Part shown: positions 10,832-22,856 of the stretch, one piece after another
Numbering within the stretch: the stretch's first letter is position 1
How the letters are laid out: each line of letters starts with the position of its first letter
Origin: Periconia sp. R9002
Lineage: Eukaryota > Ascomycota > Dothideomycetes > Pleosporales > Periconiaceae
NCBI GenBank assembly: GCA_023627715.1
Contig: JAMAHW010000002.1
Span: 1-64,000 of the forward strand
DNA length: 64,000 bases
Reading direction: 5' to 3'
The notes under the pieces: model-generated
Told to the model about the DNA's origin: nothing
What the model saw: the letters and a program-made list of their open reading frames with translations, nothing else
Database searches by the model: none
Position numbers and translations under genes: made by a program

Positions 10832-11956
10832 CTACGGAGAAGGTAGTTCCCTCACCGACACAGTGACCATGTCTATATCATACGGTGGAACTGGAAGGGT
10901 GTCCCCCGCTTCACCGGGATAGTCATCCATGTATGTAACGATCCCGAGAGACGTGTATTGGCGTAACCGAACTCGTTGAACAACTTCCCTCAGCCGTTGA
11001 ACAACTTCCCTCAGCATCCAAAAAATGAAAATATATGACGGAACAACACAAATTATTACGCTCAGCATAACGCCCAACGCAGACAAGAGTCCTAGGTAAC
11101 TTTTTGAGTAGATGAAATCTGGTGAAGTGGCATAAGGAAGAGCCTTCAGTCGTAGAGCGGATATGATGAGCACGCTACATTGAGTAAGTGACACGGAACT
11201 TTTGACAAAACTCAAACTTGAACCGTTTACTTAGAAGAGGTGATACTCACAGAGCCCCAACTCCGAAGGCAAAACAAGGCCAAACCTTCTTACTTAACGA
11301 CGCGTGCAACCCCAGAATCTTGTGAACCGGCAAAATCAAAATGATCAAGTCGAGACATATACCAAGAATTTCCAATATAATGAAGGATAGCCTCTGGTTC
11401 CCACATGTGGCGTTGACTGCTGCGTTCCATTGTGCTGCTATAGGCCGGCATATCAAGGAGAGGTCAAGGACAGAAGCAAGAGCGTGAATTGTGGCAGTGC
11501 AGATAATAGCATAGATCCAGTATTTCGTTTTCTGATCAAAACCAAAAAGACGGTTGAGAAAAAGACAGGCTGATATGCGAATCAGAGCGTTGACTATCGA
11601 CCAAAGCACTTCGTGAATGATGATCGACTGTTCAAGTCCAGCGGATGGTGATTAGCAGGATTTTCGCAACGCTTTGCATTTTTCATGTGTTAACATACTC
11701 TGGCAAGCATTTCGATCTGTCCATCTCTTAGCTCGTTCTGATGTTCCGCTTTCCCCTCTGCGATTATGGCAAAGGTGTTTTGAGCTACAAGGACCACGGC
11801 GATAATAAAGGCGGCATGATTGAGGAATTCAGATGCCTCGGTGCGACGGTGGTACAGCATAGCGATTGTTCCGAGAGCGAGAGATACGAAGGCAAGCGCA
11901 GTAGCTACCCAGGAGACGATGATGGTAGTGTGGCCGAGGGGTGTGATATATACCAT
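10832..11956 (-). CDS. Fungal rhodopsin-domain integral membrane protein (PTH11-like superfamily)
   Basis: Seven-helix plasma-membrane type protein of the fungal rhodopsin-domain family; ligand and function are unknown. Exons 11956-11699, 11627-11251 and 11174-10832 give 325 residues. The start MVYITPLGHTT places the first hydrophobic helix (TTIIVSWVATALAFVSLALG) immediately after a short outside segment, which is usual for the family; earlier in-frame Met codons exist. Family features include the FLNRLFGFDQKTKYWIYAI loop, a Cys-bearing second half of the protein and a final helix before a cytoplasmic tail. The tail contains a 21-bp exact-unit duplication giving LREVVQR twice. Introns have GTATGT and GTGAGT donors. 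Confidence 0.78.
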
Positions 11957-13028
11957 TTTTGTACATAGTTTTTGGCCTCTGGCATGGGAGGAAACTATCT
12001 GTTTAAAAAACATCGTTGGGGAGAGGAAATGGTAAATTTCATACGCTGGCATTTCGTGGCGCAGTCCGAAGATGCAGCAAGGAGATATCAATCGAAATAT
12101 CGAATCAGAAAGCAATGTTGCCGCCTTCAAGCTGCCTCCAGCTCAACGCGAAACTCACCGGTCTACAATCGTACATAGGGGATAAACGGCCAGGGGGCGC
12201 AATATATGGCTGCAGGACAGTATCCCTTTGGGTGTGATTTCTCGAGATCTTGTACTCGCGCCATGGCAGCTTGATTTGGGGAAAATAGGCTAGCGTCGCG
12301 CGAGTATATGTACATTCAGCGAGGTTTCTCGAGGAGGATGGCTGTTCTTAGCCGGGACCTGCATGTGCATGCGGGGGCAGATTGCGTTTTCAAATATTCG
12401 TCCACCCAAGCAGGATGTTTGTACAGAGCAATGAGAGTGAGTCTGAGAGCAAGCCTCACATGCTTTCACATGATAGTTTTCCAAGCACGGTCCTCGAGGT
12501 CACCTGCGTTGAGAGCATCATTCGTGCTCGTGATACTTTGAATAATAAGTGCGAAGTGAAATATTCCTCTCTCGATGCTTTGTTTTAGGATGCGATGATC
12601 ATCGACCAGTCTGACTACCGCTTGTGCCGGGCTGATGTTGAGGAATGATCTGATTGGTCCAGGGGTTCCGCCACCGTGAAGGAAAAAAATAAGCAGGGTA
12701 ACCTTACAATAATGATTGTGGACTTGGGCACGGCTTTGTATCGTAGAAAGACTGTTATTGATCATTTTGAATGCGGAAACTCACTGTTCAAACATCTTCA
12801 AGCAGCTCATTCGTGAATACTTTTTTTTTCAGTGAAAACTCTATTTTTGCCTCCGAGTCTGGCGCGCATACGTTATCGATAAGGCTGCTTGCGTATTTGG
12901 TGTTAAGGCACAAGTGGGCTGTGGGCTAAGGCGGGGCAACCAATACGTGAAAACCCTCCGCCGAATTTTAACTCCCCTTCTCTTCCACCACCTCCTCCCC
13001 ATACCCTCCCCCCACAACTACACTCAAA
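11957..13028. other. Intergenic, possible decayed coding relic at 12340-12765 (minus strand)
   Basis: About 1.07 kb between a minus-strand gene start and the ARB1 start. On the minus strand an open frame from about 12765 continues in the same frame beyond an internal TGA near 12463-12465, with protein-like composition (for example ALRLTLIALYKHPAWVDEYL after the stop). I do not recognise the family. It may be a relic or chance. Confidence 0.25.
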
Positions 13029-14996
13029 ATGGTCTCCGCATCGAAAGCTGCCCGTGAGGCCAAGCGCGCCGCCGCTGGAAAGGAGCCCAAGAAGACGGCC
13101 GCCTCCAAACTCTCCTCCAAGAACGCCTCCAAGAATGCCTCCAAGGCGTCCTCCGTCAATGGCGATGACGCTGAGGATCTCGAGCTGAACGAGGAGGTCA
13201 AGAAGCTCACACTTCAGGAAGACAAGCATGGTCTCTCCGACCGTGTCACAACGGGTGTGCTCTCCTCGCTCGAAGCCTCTCGCGATGTCAAAATCACTTC
13301 AGCCTCCCTTGTGTTCCACGGCCGCGTTCTTTTCAACGACACCACCCTCGAGGTGAACTACGGCCGCCGATACGGACTGTTGGGAGAGAACGGCTGCGGA
13401 AAATCTACTCTGCTCAAGGCCATCGACAAGCGCGAGTTCCCCTTCCCCGAACACATTGACATCTACCTTCTGGACAAGGGCGCTCCCGCCACTGAGTTGG
13501 GTGCCCTCGAGTGGGTCGTGAGGGAAGCTGAGAATGAGCTCAATCGTCTTGAGAAGATGGCCGAGGATATTCTAGAGAAGGATGGTCCTGAAAGCCCTCT
13601 GCTTGATGAAATCTACGAGGTAAGTCTGGCCATATCCCAGCTGAACTGATGCATCCAACTGACTTCGCCCAGCGACAAGAAGGAATGGATCCCTCAACTT
13701 TCCACACTCGCGCCTCGCTTATCCTGACCGGTCTTGGGTTCAACAAGCACACCATCAACAAGAAAACCAAGGACATGTCTGGTGGCTGGAAGATGCGAGT
13801 GGCTCTTGCGAAGGCTCTGTTCGTCAAGCCTTCCCTTCTTTTGCTCGATGACCCCACCGCCCATTTGGATCTCGAGGCCTGCGTGTGGCTCGAAGAGTAC
13901 ATGAAGAAGTGGGATCGCACCCTCATTCTCGTTTCCCACTCCATGGACTTCTTGAACGGTGTCTGCACCAACATGATTGATATGCGCATGAAGCAACTTC
14001 TGTACTATGGTGGTAACTACGATACCTACATCAAGACCCGCACGGAACAGGAAGTCAACCAGACCAAGGCCTACGAGAAGCAGCAGGATGAAATTAAGCA
14101 CATCAAGAAGTTCATTGCTTCCGCTGGTACCTATGCCAACTTGGTCCGACAGGCCAAATCTCGCCAGAAGATTTTGGATAAGATGGAGGCTGATGGCTTC
14201 ATCCAACCTGTCGTTCAAGATCGTGTCTTTACCTTCCGTTTCGCAGATGTCGAAAAGCTGCCTCCGCCAGTGTTGTCGCTCGACGACGTGACTTTCTCTT
14301 ACTCTGGCAACATGGACGACACTCTTTACGAAAACCTAGATTTTGGTGTCGACATGGATTCCCGAACGGCTCTTGTGGGTCCCAACGGTGTAGGAAAGTC
14401 TACTCTTCTTCGCATTTTCACCGGTCAACTGTCCCCCACCAAGGGTGTCGTTTCCCGTCACACTCACTTGAAGCTCGGAATGTACACCCAACATTCTGCA
14501 GAGGCGCTCGACCTCACCAAGTCTGCTCTTGATTTTGTCCGCGACAAGTACGCCAGCACATCTCAGGACTACCAGTACTGGCGACAGCAACTCGGTAAAT
14601 ACGGTCTGAGCGGTGATTCCCAAACGGCAAAGATGGCCACGTTGTCTGAAGGCCAGAAGAGCCGTATCGTTTTCGCCTTGTTAGCTATTGAGAGCCCGAA
14701 TATGCTGTTGCTTGACGAGCCTACCAACGGTCTCGATATCCCTACCATTGACAGCTTGGCAGATGCCATCAACGCTTTCAGCGGTGGTGTTGTGGTTGTT
14801 TCTCACGACTTCCGGTAAGTTTTGACCTAATTTAGTATCAACAGAGATGTGTTTGCTAACGACATGTAGATTGCTCGACAAGATCGCAAAGGACATCATG
14901 GTGTGTGAACACAAGACGGTCCGAAGGTGGGATGGCTCTATCGGTGACTACAAGAAGCATCTCCAGAAGAAGATGCACTCCACGGGGGCCATCTAG
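13029..14996 (+). CDS. ARB1: ABCF-type ATPase ARB1 (ribosome biogenesis / ABCF2)
   Basis: Soluble twin-cassette ATPase needed for 40S and 60S ribosome maturation and shuttling between nucleus and cytoplasm. Exons 13029-13619, 13673-14814 and 14870-14996 give 619 residues, close to yeast Arb1. After a Lys/Ala/Ser-rich N-terminus, cassette 1 has Walker [13 protein letters not shown], signature MSGGWKMR and Walker [13 protein letters not shown]. Cassette 2 has [20 protein letters not shown] and [11 protein letters not shown]. The Asp-Asp-Pro-Thr-Ala form in cassette 1 and the linker with CTNMIDMR are typical of Arb1 and distinguish it from other ABCF proteins. No membrane segments are present. 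Both introns are short with GTAAGT donors. Confidence 0.96.
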
Positions 14997-15804
14997 AGAG
15001 GGGGTGTGAGTTAGTTCAGATTCGTAAATTGCATACATTTCTACGAGGAGGGATCCGGATACGAACCAAAAAGCGCTGTTTTAGATGCAGATTCTGCGCG
15101 CATATGCCGGAGGCTTGCAGCCCCTTCGAGGCCCGCTCCAGTGCTTCTGGCCACACACACGAGTGCGTGTGGACAGCACTGCATCTGGATTGTGCGTCCG
15201 TTTTTCTTGCTGCATTGGGTCCTTAGAGGAGTTTTTAGACAGCACTTTACGTTATGAGAAAATGGAATTCGACAATAGAAGCACAACAAACCGCGTTTGC
15301 GAGGTTTAGTGATGTCGCGCATGCAAAGTTGTCATCTCAGACACTAGGTTGCTGTTCAGAAGTGTTAATTAGACATCAGGGCCGTATCAGTGTTGCAATG
15401 ACATATTGTGAAGTTTTGAAGACTCTGCGTCTCACTGAACCGGTAGGTAGTGTGAAAGCAGAGTCACGTGTTTTTGTGTATGATTTGATGTATAAACCTC
15501 GGAATCTGTATGCGCATTCTGACGATTATTGAGACGAGGATAATAGGGGAGCGCATTGCGGATATCTGATGAGGGATTAAGAGCAAGGCTCAAGGGTAAA
15601 GTCGGGTGCGAACGAACCCTTGCCGGCTCGAGCTTCGAACAAAAGTTTTAGATTGTCAGCCAAGGAGACGATTCCGAAGAGCGACCGGCCATAGCTGCCA
15701 GCATCTCTCCCGTCTACGTTCAACCACAGATTCACCCCATCCGCCGTATACCCATCCCCATTTCTTTTCTTCCAGCTTGTTCTCGTGACACAATCATAGT
15801 CACG
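14997..15804. other. Intergenic, nothing recognised
   Basis: About 800 bp between two co-oriented genes, holding the ARB1 3' UTR and the promoter of the succinyl-CoA ligase gene. Open frames are short and unrecognisable. No repeat or RNA gene was seen. Confidence 0.5.
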
Positions 15805-17117
<1,313 letters not shown>

Positions 17118-17463
17118 AGTTTTGGATCGCTGTGATAGGAGTAGGGAGGCAGATTTTTTATTTTGGTCTGGCAATGTGTTTAGAGCGCGGGCATATTTTC
17201 CACAACAATCGGCATGAGTATGAGAGCTCTCGCGCGCATGAACGGGATGATGTTGTGTACCTATCTATTCCCGTCCAACTGTACATTTAGTTCTTTAAAA
17301 AATGCATACGTGCGATTCCGAAGAAGCCTTCTGCTTGTTTGTCGGCATGTGGGTGGTCCAAGCTCAGAATTTCTGATAATTTGGTCGGTAGATCCACGCC
17401 TCAGATCTCCCCGCAGCTTAACTTCCAACCATCTTTAGACAATATACATAAAACCAATTCGCA
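17118..17463. other. Short intergenic region between co-oriented genes
   Basis: About 345 bp with no recognisable feature. It must contain the LSC1 3' end and the promoter of the rRNA methyltransferase gene. Confidence 0.5.
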
Positions 17464-18510
17464 ATGTCCAAAACAAAAACGAAGCGCCGCCATCGCGAGC
17501 TCAAGCGGGAATCTGCACGCAAACTCGCCGTCTCGCATCGCAAAGCCGCTGCTGCTACATCCAGTAGCAAACTTACCAACGCACCAGCAGCAAAGAAACA
17601 AAAACCAAACGCTCCAAAAGCAACTTCCCAGTCCACCAATGCCCCAAATATCTCAGCGCCTTCCAAACCCAAATCCCAAACCTATCAAGCCTCCCAAAAA
17701 CCTCCCATCCCCTTCGGTACCTACGATAAAATCCTCCTCGTCGGCGAAGGTGACTTCAGCTTCACCCGCAGCCTCGTCATCGACCACGGCTGCGCAAACG
17801 TGACGGCCACCAGCTACGATTCGCGCGAGGAAGTCCTCGCCAAATACCCCCGTTTCGCCGAAATCGAGGAAGAACTGACGAGTCTAACACCACCGGTCCC
17901 GCTCCACTTCAACATCGACGCGACGAAAGTCGCAACCTACAAGACCGTCCGCCCAGCCGAGGAAGACTTCCCCACGGACACCAACAACGCCGGAAAACGA
18001 ACCGGAACCTGGGACACCATCGCCTTCATGTTCCCCCACACGGGCGGCCTCTCCACAGACGTAAACCGCCAAGCGCGCGCAAACCAATCCCTCATCGTAT
18101 CCTTCTTCTCCTCATGCCTCACCTCCCCACCACCTCCTCCTTCCACAAAGAAACAACACCTCTCTCCGTTCCTCAAACCCGGCGGCAAAATCCTCGTCTC
18201 CCTCTTCGAAGGCGAGCAGTACGACCGCTGGTGCATACGCAACCTCGCGCGCCACGTCGGCTTGAAGTGTCAGACGAGTTGGAGGTTTGAGTGGGAGGAG
18301 TACCCGTCGTATCGCCATGTGCGGACGTTGGGGACTGTCGAGGGGGGTGGTGGGTGGAAGGGGGAGGATAGGGAGGCGAGGTTGTTTGTTTTTGAGAAGG
18401 AGGGGGAGGTGGGTGGGAAGGGGGGTGGGGAGAAGGGGAGGGGTGAGAAGAGGAAGAGGGGGAAGAGTGTTGAGGAGAGTGGGAGTGGGAGTGAGAGTGA
18501 GGGGGGTTGA
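17464..18510 (+). CDS. BMT5: 25S rRNA (uridine-N3)-methyltransferase, BMT5-like
   Basis: Nucleolar Rossmann-fold SAM methyltransferase of the DUF2431/Bmt5 family that modifies a uridine of 25S rRNA. Single exon of 348 residues. The first about 85 residues are Lys/Arg/Ala/Pro-rich (nucleolar targeting type). The SAM-binding start ILLVGEGDFSFTRSL near residues 93-107 is the family hallmark. It is followed by TATSYDSREEVLAKYP, the FMFPHTGG motif, and a KPGGKILVSLFEGEQYDRW type strand. The C-terminal tail is Glu/Gly/Lys low complexity encoded by a G-rich stretch. The ATG at 17464 is the first in frame. Confidence 0.9.
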   Translation: MSKTKTKRRHRELKRESARKLAVSHRKAAAATSSSKLTNAPAAKKQKPNAPKATSQSTNAPNISAPSKPKSQTYQASQKPPIPFGTYDKILLVGEGDFSFTRSLVIDHGCANVTATSYDSREEVLAKYPRFAEIEEELTSLTPPVPLHFNIDATKVATYKTVRPAEEDFPTDTNNAGKRTGTWDTIAFMFPHTGGLSTDVNRQARANQSLIVSFFSSCLTSPPPPPSTKKQHLSPFLKPGGKILVSLFEGEQYDRWCIRNLARHVGLKCQTSWRFEWEEYPSYRHVRTLGTVEGGGGWKGEDREARLFVFEKEGEVGGKGGGEKGRGEKRKRGKSVEESGSGSESEGG

Positions 18511-19195
18511 ATTTTCTCGAACGAACGGAGTGAAAGTTTGGAAAGGAAGGAGAGGTGACTACGGCCCTCATACGGCGTCTTCCTGTCTTTCGAACATCGC
18601 TCTCGCACGCAGACATACTTCTTCGTGTCGGAAAACAAACAAGCAGGCGGTGTCAATTAGAGCGATTCACACCATTACCGTCAACTGCACATTTTGTCCC
18701 AGCGTACGCCGCGCGTCGATCAAAATCGCTTGAACCGCCTACACACCTGCAACATACATCTGCCACGACTTCTTCATTCCACGAATCGAGAGAAATAGAC
18801 AGGAGATAGATGGGCACTTCAGAATCTAATAGCGCGATCGAATCGCTATTACGAAAGCACTCCCGTAAAAAAACCATCGCACTGCAATATTGGCACGCAG
18901 GAATTCTCCTATATGTCGGGCATTTGATCGTATATATGAGTGAGGAGATGGAGAGAGAGCTTTGAGGTTTGAGGCGCGTGAGCCATGGGTTATGCTGAAT
19001 GGTACCAGCGGATGTATGTACATACAACGAGGAGTGGAAACGGATATACGTAGAAGATCCCATATACTGGGTGGGTTGGTGGGTAGGTGGATGGGTGGAG
19101 TTGAACCCTGAACTCCATTCCTTGACCTTAAAAAAAGAACGCAAAACACCAACGCTATGCAAGAGAAGAGAAATCGAAAACACGAGCATCTCCGC
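18511..19195. other. Convergent intergenic region, nothing coding
   Basis: About 685 bp between converging genes. It contains a short G/T simple-sequence run around 19068-19100 (GGGT/GGAT units). No gene recognised. Confidence 0.5.
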
Positions 19196-20634
19196 TCACA
19201 TTATAAAAACCTTCCTAACCGCACTCTCCCTCCACTTCTCCCCGCCCAACCCCTCCCCGGGATCCCTCACCCACCCCCTCTCCGTCCCAAGCCCCTCATT
19301 GAAAACCCTCAATCTCTCCTTCCCATACACTCTCCCATTCGGCAGAACCACCGGATCCGCTTCCACAATGCTCTTCGTGTGCAACGCATACGGCACATTA
19401 CGTGCGAGGTCGTTGAGCTCGGTGCTACAGATGGGGCAGACGGAGGTACTGGAGGAGTGCGTGGGGGTGCCGGATGTAGCGGGGTACTGCGAGTGGCAGG
19501 AGGGTGTTTTGAGCGCGGAGAGGCCGGCCGAGAGCGCGATGTGCAGGAGGGGCCGGGGTGGGAGGGAGTAGAGTGCGTGGTGGGTTTTTATGAAGAGTGT
19601 GGCGAGGGAGGTCCAGCGTTCTGGGGAGTAGAGGGACTGTTATTTTGGGATTGTTAGTTGGTGGGTTGGTTAGAGGGTGAGTAGAAGGGGGAAAGGGAAG
19701 GACGTACGGCGTAAGGTTCTACTTCGTCCCATGGCTTGTATGCGAGGAGTCCAGCTGCTCTCCCTAGTAGACCGAAATCCCCACTGTTACTCAGATACTT
19801 CTTCGCGTGCGCCCTGGCCTCCATTAATTTCTGCTCTCCGCCACCGCCACCGCGCGAGTTCTCCAAGCTGACGCCGTTCATCCCGTCCCCGTACATGTCG
19901 ATGTCGCCGCCGCCGATGCCCTTCTCGTGCCCCTGCCGCACCAATTCAATGTACTGCTGCAGCCGGAGCTGGAACTCGAGGTAATTCTGCTGCTTCTTCA
20001 ACTCCTTTGCGTTCTCCTTGCACCAGTTGAGCGCGAGCGTCGTGTTCTTTTCTTCGCGTAGACTCTTTTCGATCTTGTGGCATGCTACGAAGGCGTCTAC
20101 ATCCACTAAATCTTGTATCCCTTGACTCGCCGCCAAATGCGCCGCACTCTCCGAATATCCCTCACGCAGAAGGTAATCCACGAGTAATCTTGATAACCGT
20201 ATCCGGCTCCACTCGTCGTATTTGACGTCGACTAGGCTTTGCACTTCGTAGAGGTCTTGCAGGTGTTCTAAGCGCGCGCGGTTGCTTTTGTGGATGCGCA
20301 TTTCTTCCTCGTGCAGGTTCTCCATTTTGCGCTTCAGGCCTTGCATTTTCGAGATCATGGTGTCGAGGGAAGCTAGCGTGGCGTCGGGTGAGCCGGATTT
20401 AGAGGCTGCCTTCGTGGCGGTGGTGAGGTTCGAGAGGATGTCTTTGTTGGTGTTTTCGACGTAGCGTTGCGCGGTTTTTTGGTTGCGGCGGGAGAGCTCG
20501 TAGGGTGTGCGGAGGAGTGGTTGATCCTTTGGTTTAGACTGTTAGATTGTTGGTCTTATGAATGGAGAAGGGAGGGTAGGTACCAGGATGAGGTGCGATT
20601 CCGCGTTGAGCTTCGTGGTGGTGAGCTCCGCCAT
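19196..20634 (-). CDS. FYV10: GID/CTLH E3 ligase RING-like subunit Gid9/Fyv10 (MAEA homologue)
   Basis: Catalytic-core subunit of the GID/CTLH ubiquitin ligase, which in yeast degrades gluconeogenic enzymes on glucose return. Exons 20634-20584, 20526-19708 and 19636-19196 give 436 residues. Order seen: N-terminal coiled region, LisH (RLSRLLVDYLLREGYSESAAHLA), CTLH (ACHKIEKSLREEKNTTLALNWCKEN), CRA-like helices ending at YKPWDEVEPYA, then the degenerate Gid-type RING beginning CPICSTELNDLARNVP with later SIVEADPVVLPNGRVY. The acceptor of intron 1 is AAAG, weaker than usual, but phase fits and the protein continues correctly. The length is shorter than yeast Gid9, as is usual in filamentous fungi. 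Confidence 0.92.
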
Positions 20635-22856
20635 GGTGGGCGGTTTGAGCAGCGGGTTTGTTGTAGTTACGGGCTGTGGTTTGTAGCTGTTTTCTTTACG
20701 GGCGATGATATTGTTAAGTTCGCGTAGAACGTGATATGAAGTTTTTATCAGATAAGTAGTGAAAGAAGGTGTAGAGAGCTAAAGATGGGTGTTTGAGTGA
20801 AGTCGAGATTCAAGCTCTCCGCGGGGTCCCCAATCGTCACTACTGCGGGATCGCGGTTCGCTGGCCGGCACGTGCTACATGAACCACCTCACCGCATGCT
20901 CACCAGATGACCACCAGAATGAGCTTGGAGTATCACTTCAGCTCGAATAAGCAAGGGTCGACTTAGCTGATGTCATCTTCACTGAAATTGAGTTGTTGGT
21001 GCAACGCCATGTTTCTCGACTTCAAATGCAATCAACCTTATGTTGTGCTCCTCCACCCACATGTGGATGTACAACATCTTCATTGGATTTACTTGTACGA
21101 AAAATGCGGGATTTCGATCCTGATTTTCTGGCAATGTATCACTGCACAAGCATTCTCATCGTTCATTCTTAACAGAGTAGTGCTGTCTATTTATTCACTG
21201 AACCTGAAACCGGTCCAAATTATTTATGTGTAGCCGATGAACGAAGAATGCGTATGTACATTGCATTGACATACGATGCGCTAGGAACTGAGTTTTATTT
21301 CTCTTGAGTTTTAGTTCTCTTTTCGGGGACAACAACAGCTTTTCGTTTTTCAACTGTTCTTTGTATCACTGTTTCATGCCTCCCCCGTTGTACCACGATA
21401 TCCAATCGGCGGATTATAGCACATCTTGTCCCCCATGTCTTTCGAACCTTGTTTCCAGAATCCGAAGTTCTATTTAGCATCAGATTTCCAGTCGACTTCA
21501 GTGATTAAAGCTCGATACACAACTTTTTTTGGCCGCATATCCCATTTTAAGGATGCATTTATATGTAGGCAGGCTACAGTGGCGCTTTCATAAGTGTACT
21601 TTAAACTCCAGCTTCCTCACCATATTAATCGTGAAAATCGTGTTCAAGACCTTTTTCACATTGATCTCTTACATTTCTGGTGGAATTCCCGCCCGCAAAC
21701 TTCCTACAGAATCACTTAGGAATGTTACTCTGAAGCTCAGGTGAAAGGAGATGGACAATTGCCTCTGAGAAAAGTTCTAGGTAAGCCAAAAGAATGGTAA
21801 AGAGAATGCTGTTTTAGAGGAATGTGACTTGCCACAATGTGTACCTATGCTCACATGATGGCGTAGACAAAGAACAAGTGAAGAGAGAAAGAGCAGGGGC
21901 TGATCAACTCGAGGGACTTCTAAATGTGCAGGCTGTAGCGTGATTAAATCAGTTTGTGCGGATTTCATATCAAAAAATGATTGAGTAGGTTCGTCTTTCT
22001 CAGGGCCTGAATTTAGAACATATTGTTTCCTTTTTCTTCTTGAAGTTTTCATGAATACCACCTGAAAGGCTGACTAAAGCTGTTCAACGTGTCTATCGAG
22101 TTTTCAACCAGTTAAACCTACAACAAGTGTAATTAATTCATGATTAATATGGCAATATATGCGGAAGCACTGGTAATATGTTACAACCTTTTTCTTGAAA
22201 TTTTTGATATTTCAAGAGCATACATATGTATGTACCTAACACTGCAAAGAATGTGCTGTTATCACCGAAGGAAGGGAGAAGTACATATGTATGTACGATC
22301 CGGAATCTCGGGATCGTATCTATGCTACTCGATAATGAACTCACTACTTTCTGAATCTTTGGCTGAGAATATGGGTTGTACATAAAGGATGAATGGAAAC
22401 CAATTTATATGAGTCACGTGACCATCACGTGATTACGCGAGGACGCGACGCAGATCGGGAGGGTGCATCGGAGTGGCAAATACAGATCTTATCTGTTCCC
22501 TCCCACGCCTGCATTGTCTTTACTCAACTGCCACAAGTCTATCTTTAACACTGGTGGATTTCTTTCACTTCAACCCTGTCAACTAGCATTTTGCCACCTT
22601 CGCGCAGAGGAAACTTTCAACGCGAGCCAGTCGGTGGCGGAATAGCTCAGGGGCCTGCAACCCTTGATTGACCACTTGTATCTGGCTGTACTTTCTTTTT
22701 CTGTCACTCTCAGAAGTCGCTCGTACTGCCGCCTTCATTCTACCTTCTTTTTCAGATCACCTTCTTTCCGCATACAGAAAGACACTGGGCACTACTTGCA
22801 ATTGTTGATAGACTTCTTATCATTCTTTCATTCGAGGGTCTCTCATTTTTCTCACA
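20635..22856. other. Long divergent promoter region between FYV10 and RAD16
   Basis: About 2.2 kb with no recognised coding sequence. The segment 21000-22380 is AT-rich. The motif ACATATGTATGTAC occurs twice near 22226 and 22283. Paired CACGTG and ACGCGA motifs lie at 22414-22448 (annotated separately). Confidence 0.5.
22414..22448. promoter_or_regulatory. Paired TCACGTGA and ACGCGA (MCB-like) motifs upstream of RAD16
   Basis: Two perfect TCACGTGA palindromes at 22414-22421 and 22425-22432 are followed by two ACGCGA motifs at 22435-22440 and 22443-22448. ACGCGA matches the MluI cell-cycle box bound by MBF in yeasts, and CACGTG is the bHLH core site. They lie about 410 bp upstream of the RAD16 start codon. 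The clustering of four sites in 35 bp supports a regulatory role; the bound factors are inferred. Confidence 0.5.

Noticed and set aside
22637..22670. GGCGGAATAGCTCAGGGGCCTGCAACCC-like stretch resembling a tRNA 5' half
   Set aside because: No matching acceptor stem, no T-loop consensus downstream, and it lies in the RAD16 leader.
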